Source: Paenibacillus faecalis (GTDB lineage: Bacteria > Bacillota > Bacilli > Paenibacillales > Paenibacillaceae). From it: a DNA stretch of 64,000 bases. How positions within the stretch are numbered: the stretch's first letter is position 1; each line of letters opens with the position of its first letter. This document shows positions 59,901-64,000 of this stretch, piece after piece. The notes under the pieces are model-generated. The model was not told the DNA's origin and searched no databases. It saw only the letters and a program-made list of their open reading frames with translations. Location of the stretch: the NCBI RefSeq assembly GCF_900289175.1, contig NZ_LT985747.1:112506-176505 (forward strand). The letters run 5' to 3'. The position numbers were made by a program, and so were the translations under genes.

Positions 59901-60878
59901 CTATGGTCTAATATTGTCTTCTGACGGAACCGGCGTCTGCTGCAAAATACGTTTGATCACTTCTTCGGCAGCCCCAGCTTGTCCGCGAGTCCGGGCTGTT
60001 CCGCGAAGCAGTATACGGTGTGCCCAGACATCAGATGCCAAGAACTTCACATCATCGGGGGTAACAAAATCCCGTCCTTGCAAAATCGCGTGTACCTGAA
60101 CAGCTTTGAGCAAAGCTTGACATCCCCTCGGACTGACTCCGGAAGCAACGGATTCATCCTTACGTGTGCGCTCAGCCAATTCCACAATATATTTCAATAC
60201 ATCATCGCTGACAAACATTTTGGCGGCAACCCGTCTTGCCTGCAGCAATTCCTGGACAGAAGCTGCTGCGGCAAGCTGCTCTAGCGGTTGCTCCTCTTTG
60301 AAACGCTTTAAAATGAGCACACTCTCATCGGGAGTCGGATACCCCATACTCAGCTTGAAAAGAAAGCGATCCAGCTGCGCCTCTGGCAGCGGGAAGGTCC
60401 CTTGCTGCTCCAGCGGATTTTGGGTTGCAATTACAAGAAAAGGATTTTCAAGCTTATGGGTCACTCCATCAATACTAATCTGCCGTTCCTCCATACATTC
60501 AAGCAAAACGGACTGGGTGCGCGGCGTTGCCCGGTTAATCTCATCCGCTAACAAAATATGCGTAAACAGCGGACCAGGACGAAATTCAAACTCGGATATT
60601 TTCTGATTGAAATAGTAAATTCCGCTTAAATCAGACGGCAGCAAATCAGGTGTAAACTGAACTCGTTTAAACGTACAATCGACTGACCTGGCCATTGACT
60701 TAGCCAGCAGCGTCTTGCCTGTACCCGGCACATCCTCCAGCAGAACATGCCCTGCGGTTATTAATGCGATAAACAATTTATCTACAATATCCTCTTTTCC
60801 TATGATCACTTTGCCAACATTTGCCCGAACTTTTTGAGACAGCTCGCGAACTGTACTATAATCTGAGATTGTAACCAC
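59901..60878 (-). CDS. MoxR-family AAA+ ATPase
   Basis: A 325-residue ATPase with Walker A DVPGTGKTLLA, Walker B ILLADEINRATPR, sensor 1 VIATQNPLEQQGTFPL and sensor 2 SPRGCQALL. MoxR proteins are chaperone-like remodelers of neighbouring DUF58 and vWA proteins. The start is odd: AAGGAG runs straight into GTG 60878 with no spacer, while the best spacing leads to an ATC codon. No ATG lies near the N terminus. Confidence 0.93.
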   Translation of the reverse strand: MVTISDYSTVRELSQKVRANVGKVIIGKEDIVDKLFIALITAGHVLLEDVPGTGKTLLAKSMARSVDCTFKRVQFTPDLLPSDLSGIYYFNQKISEFEFRPGPLFTHILLADEINRATPRTQSVLLECMEERQISIDGVTHKLENPFLVIATQNPLEQQGTFPLPEAQLDRFLFKLSMGYPTPDESVLILKRFKEEQPLEQLAAAASVQELLQARRVAAKMFVSDDVLKYIVELAERTRKDESVASGVSPRGCQALLKAVQVHAILQGRDFVTPDDVKFLASDVWAHRILLRGTARTRGQAGAAEEVIKRILQQTPVPSEDNIRP

Positions 60879-60990
60879 TCCTTATGTAGACTGCTAACGA
60901 AATATAAATTCGCCATTACTGTCTGAAAAACCTGTTTATAAACGAATTCGTTGATGATGCAAAAAATTCCATTGAGCTTATAGCATCTAA

Positions 60991-61353
60991 TTACAGTTCT
61001 TCCTCTTCATTAGATAAATCTGCTTGAACCATTTGCTTCTCACGCTCGAATTCCCTTCCCTCGACACGAATATCGATATAATGCTTTACAGTAGGTTTCG
61101 GATCGTAGAATGGTTGAAGCAGTGAATTCCATTCCTTATATTCCGGAGATTGGTGTAGTCCGATGGAATGCTCTTTAATGGTATTCCAGCGAATTAGCAA
61201 AATATATTCATCTTTGTTCTCGATACATTTATACAGCTCATGCCCAAGGTAACCCGGCATTTTGGAAATAATACCGTATGCTGAGCGAAACACACTCTCA
61301 AAATCATTAATAGCTGCAGGTTTGATATACAATGTTGCCGCTTCTAATATCAT
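60991..61353 (-). CDS. ABM-superfamily monooxygenase-like protein
   Basis: A 120-residue ferredoxin-like-fold protein: ESVFRSAYGIISKMPGYLGH, KDEYILLIRW and HSIGLHQSPEYKEW are typical of antibiotic-biosynthesis-monooxygenase-type domains. The catalytic role in such small proteins is usually unproven; the acidic tail (LSNEEEEL) is extra. ATG 61353 follows GGGGGGCGTCAAA; the frame from GTG 61368 is longer by five codons. Confidence 0.8.
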   Translation of the reverse strand: MILEAATLYIKPAAINDFESVFRSAYGIISKMPGYLGHELYKCIENKDEYILLIRWNTIKEHSIGLHQSPEYKEWNSLLQPFYDPKPTVKHYIDIRVEGREFEREKQMVQADLSNEEEEL

Positions 61354-61449
61354 TTTGACGCCCCCCACTCATATAAAGATAGGTTTGTACATTAACCATG
61401 TATATGCTGATATAATAGGAAAGAATACTGAAACGGGGATGAAACAAAC

Positions 61450-61749
61450 ATGGCATTTGGCATCTCGAAGCAAGAGCTTAAAAAATGGAAAAAAGCGGTG
61501 AGTCAAGGTGAAATCGCATTTCTGACCCACTATTGGTACGATTCCAGATTTCCGCAATATAAGACAGTAACAAAAGTGGGGTGCTCTGATCTGGTCCGTC
61601 TGAAGCAGTGGTGTATTGATCACGGACTCGATCCAAAATATATTCATCATCGCATGCCTTACCCGCACTTTGACCTGATCGGCCCCAAGCAGGCTGAAAT
61701 CCTTCGCAAGGTATCATTGGAAAGTCACATACGACGGTTTAACCTTTGA
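61450..61749 (+). CDS. yneQ: YneQ-like conserved protein
   Basis: A 99-residue protein, MAFGISKQELKKWKKAV, with EIAFLTHYWYDSRFP, KTVTKVGCSDL and HFDLIGPKQ. This matches B. subtilis YneQ as I remember it. Function unknown. GGGGATGAAACAAAC before ATG 61450. Converges on metE through a shared terminator. Confidence 0.85.
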   Translation: MAFGISKQELKKWKKAVSQGEIAFLTHYWYDSRFPQYKTVTKVGCSDLVRLKQWCIDHGLDPKYIHHRMPYPHFDLIGPKQAEILRKVSLESHIRRFNL

Positions 61750-61774
61750 TTGATGCCTGGCAGAACAAACGTTA

Positions 61775-61823
61775 AAAACCCACCAAACATGTCATCTAAC
61801 AGATGATTATTGGTGGGTTTTGC
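61775..61823. terminator. Bidirectional terminator between yneQ and metE
   Basis: AAACCCACCAA and TTGGTGGGTTT pair around an inner TCATCT/AGATGA hairpin. T-runs lie on both sides. Confidence 0.88.
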
Positions 61824-61855
61824 ATATTAAACTCGATAAAAAACCTGCTGATCTA

Positions 61856-64000
61856 TTAATTTTTTAAAGCAGCGCTATACTTCTGGCGGTATATCTTTGC
61901 AGCTTCCACCATATTCCTCAAAGATTTCACCGTTTCATCGGCTCCACGTGTTTTCAGTCCGCAATCCGGGTTAATCCAAAACAGCTCGGGGTCCAAAACA
62001 GCGAGCGCTCGGTCAAGCATGCTTACCATCTCTTCAACAGAAGGAACGCGCGGACTATGGATATCATACATACCAAGACCGATGCCTAAATCATAAGTAT
62101 GATCTTCAAAATGAGAAACGAGCTCGCCATGCGACCGCGAAGTTTCGATCGAGACCACATCCGCATCAAGCGCGCGAATAGAATCGATAATGTCATGGAA
62201 TTCACAATAACACATATGGGTATGAATCTGCGTTGTATCCCTCACGGTTGACGTAGCCAGCCGGAAAGCGAGCACAGCCTGATGCAAGTAATGTTCATGA
62301 TCGTCTTTTTTCAGCGGCAGTCCTTCCCTCAGGGCCGGCTCATCCACTTGAATCATTTCGATGCCGCACGCTTCCAGTGCCTCAACCTCCTCCCGGAGTG
62401 CAAAAGCGATTTGAAAAGCAACTGTTTCCCGAGGGATATCCTCCCGCACGAAGGACCAGTTCAATATCGTCAAAGGCCCGGTTAGCATCCCTTTTACCGG
62501 CTTGCTTGTCAGCGATTGGGCATATTGGGTTTCCCTGACGGTCATCGGTTTCAAAAACTGTACATCTCCGAAAATAATCGGAGGCTTTACACAGCGAGAA
62601 CCGTACGACTGGACCCAGCCGTTTGAAGTAAAGCCAAATCCCCCAAGCTTCTCGCCAAAAAACTCCACCATGTCCGTCCGTTCGAATTCACCATGAACGA
62701 GCACATCCAGGCCCAATTCCTCCTGAATCGTAACCCACTTCTCGATTTCATCCTGAATAAACTGCTGGTAACGTTCAGATGTCCATTCTCCTTTTCTCCA
62801 TAGCTGACGTGCTTTACGCACCTCTGGAGTTTGCGGAAAGCTGCCGATCGTCGTTGTTGGCAGGAAGGGAAGATGCCATTTCTCCCGCTGCATTTTTCTC
62901 CGGACCGAGAAGGGCGATATTCGCTGGGATGGTTCCAGATCCAGCTGGGCAATGCGGGCCTGTACATCCTTTTTGCTGCGGTGAGGCGATTCGTTCAGCA
63001 GAGTTACCGCGGAAACTGCAGCTTCCGTTTCTTTATTCAGCCTATCTTTCCCTTCGATTACCGCCCTTTGCAGCAGCTTCACCTCACTCAGCTTTTCTTC
63101 AGCAAAAGCAAGCGCATTTTGCAGCACTGGCTCCAGCGCAGTCTCCGCTTTAACGGTAACAGGCACATGAAGCAGACTGCATGACGGTTGAATGATGATC
63201 CGTGATTCAGAGACATATTTCGAAATTTCCTCCAGCAGACCAAGCTCATGTTGTAAATCCGCTCTCCAAATTCCGCGGCCATTAATCACACCGGCTCCAA
63301 GCACCTTATGTTCCGGAAATCCATACTTCTTCAGTCCAGCCAGGTTCCCTTCCAAACCATGAACGAAATCCAGCCCAATGCCATGAACCGGCAGGGAAAT
63401 GATTTTTTCATAAAATTCCACCGAATCAAAATATGTCTGCAGCATGATTTTCAACTGTGGAGCCGCTGCGCTTAGCCGCGCATATATTTGTTCGATCAGA
63501 TCGATATCTTCAGCCGGGATCGTCGTGACCAGTACAGGTTCATCGATCTGCAGCCACTGAACTCCTTCAGCCTGAAGCTCATGAAGCACCTGCTCATACA
63601 GAGGCAGCACCTTGTTTACCGCTTGTTCCAGATCCGAGCTGCCATCACCTTTTGACAGCTTGACGAACGTATAGGGCCCAACCAGAACAGGTCTTGTCTC
63701 CATATCCAGTTCGCTCTTCGCTTCACGATAAGCCTCCAGCGGACGGTTTGCAGTTAATACTGGATCAGCTTCCCCCCATTCCGGAACGATATAGTGATAA
63801 TTGGTATTAAACCATTTGGTCATTTCACAGGCAGAGGCGTTGCGGTTCCCCCGAGCCATTGCAAAATAAACAGAGAGCGGGGAAGCTCCTTCGTCTGTCT
63901 TAAACCGATCAGGGATGAGACCGAACATATATGCGGTGTCCAGCATATGGTCATATAACGTAAAATCATTTACCGGAATCCAATCGATTCCTTTTTCTTT
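61856..64000 (-). CDS. metE: Cobalamin-independent methionine synthase (N terminus beyond edge)
   Basis: About 714 C-terminal residues are present; the frame runs open to the window edge (KEKGIDWIPVNDFTLYDHM), so the ATG at 63946 is internal. MetE moves the methyl group from 5-methyl-tetrahydropteroyl-triglutamate to homocysteine. The duplicated barrel is seen: N-terminal half to about 350, then LPTTTIGSFPQTPEVRKAR. Zinc ligands are in THMCYCEF and the late Cys in NPDCGLKTRG; substrate site HGEFERTDMVEFFGE. Its promoter and any riboswitch lie outside. C terminus complete. Confidence 0.96.
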   Translation of the reverse strand, partial: KEKGIDWIPVNDFTLYDHMLDTAYMFGLIPDRFKTDEGASPLSVYFAMARGNRNASACEMTKWFNTNYHYIVPEWGEADPVLTANRPLEAYREAKSELDMETRPVLVGPYTFVKLSKGDGSSDLEQAVNKVLPLYEQVLHELQAEGVQWLQIDEPVLVTTIPAEDIDLIEQIYARLSAAAPQLKIMLQTYFDSVEFYEKIISLPVHGIGLDFVHGLEGNLAGLKKYGFPEHKVLGAGVINGRGIWRADLQHELGLLEEISKYVSESRIIIQPSCSLLHVPVTVKAETALEPVLQNALAFAEEKLSEVKLLQRAVIEGKDRLNKETEAAVSAVTLLNESPHRSKKDVQARIAQLDLEPSQRISPFSVRRKMQREKWHLPFLPTTTIGSFPQTPEVRKARQLWRKGEWTSERYQQFIQDEIEKWVTIQEELGLDVLVHGEFERTDMVEFFGEKLGGFGFTSNGWVQSYGSRCVKPPIIFGDVQFLKPMTVRETQYAQSLTSKPVKGMLTGPLTILNWSFVREDIPRETVAFQIAFALREEVEALEACGIEMIQVDEPALREGLPLKKDDHEHYLHQAVLAFRLATSTVRDTTQIHTHMCYCEFHDIIDSIRALDADVVSIETSRSHGELVSHFEDHTYDLGIGLGMYDIHSPRVPSVEEMVSMLDRALAVLDPELFWINPDCGLKTRGADETVKSLRNMVEAAKIYRQKYSAALKN

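Noticed and set aside
63944..63946. ATG 63946 as the start of metE
   Set aside because: The frame continues to the edge with the conserved IPVNDFTLYDH stretch; the gene is simply cut by the window.
1..64000. CRISPR array or rRNA genes
   Set aside because: No regularly spaced repeat units and no rRNA-like sequence were seen on either strand.

Overview
The window reads as chromosome of a spore-forming Bacillota, most likely Paenibacillus or a close relative. The reasons are the family content (S-layer-homology GH18 enzyme, LutABC, OpuC with a GbsR-type regulator, YneQ, YqkE, SalA-type Mrp, a c-di-AMP riboswitch before an NlpC/P60 enzyme), dense GGAGG ribosome sites with many TTG/GTG starts, and short operons closed by hairpin-plus-T-run terminators. 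No rRNA, CRISPR array, prophage or intact insertion sequence is seen. There is one tRNA (His). Two genes are cut by the edges: fucI at the left and metE at the right.

Layout. 1-9.9 kb: fucI with a divergent AraC regulator, ferredoxins, an APH-fold kinase, a c-di-AMP riboswitch plus NlpC/P60 hydrolase, a Cys-rich copper-storage protein, a SalA/Mrp ATPase, a 2,4-dienoyl-CoA reductase-like SDR and the lutABC lactate operon with a perfect cre site. 10.07-20.23 kb: a visibly AT-richer block, probably acquired, with fdrA(allF)-allG-allH-carbamate kinase in the E. coli order, then a dCache sensor kinase, an OmpR-type regulator and an MFS carrier. 20.2-31 kb: a small WXG100/DUF4176 operon, a TlpA pair under a CsoR-like operator, an acetyltransferase, a methyltransferase, a TauE exporter and a polar amino-acid ABC importer. 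31-47.6 kb: housekeeping and envelope genes (ppaC, a divergent murB, a SigA paralogue without region 1.1, a hybrid kinase, nagZ, DegV, a GIY-YIG protein with a self-regulated-looking DUF2087 regulator, VTT, DsbA, HD and ZIP proteins) and a trace of an IS3-type element. 47.7-64 kb: tRNA-His, a hydrolase, gbsR-opuC, SLH-GH18, pullulanase, a MoxR/DUF58/DUF4129 set, yneQ and metE.

The most interesting system is the 10-20 kb block. In E. coli the first four genes turn oxalurate plus phosphate into oxamate and carbamoyl phosphate, and the kinase then makes ATP. Here they come without the upstream allantoin genes but with their own two-component system and transporter. A roughly 51-bp sequence is almost exactly duplicated in front of fdrA and in front of the MFS gene. 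In both copies a -10 box (TATAAT or TATATT) follows at the identical offset. This looks like a private regulon: sense the substrate, import it, phosphorolyse it, make ATP.

Functional names rest on motifs recognised by eye and remembered family knowledge; no database search was run.
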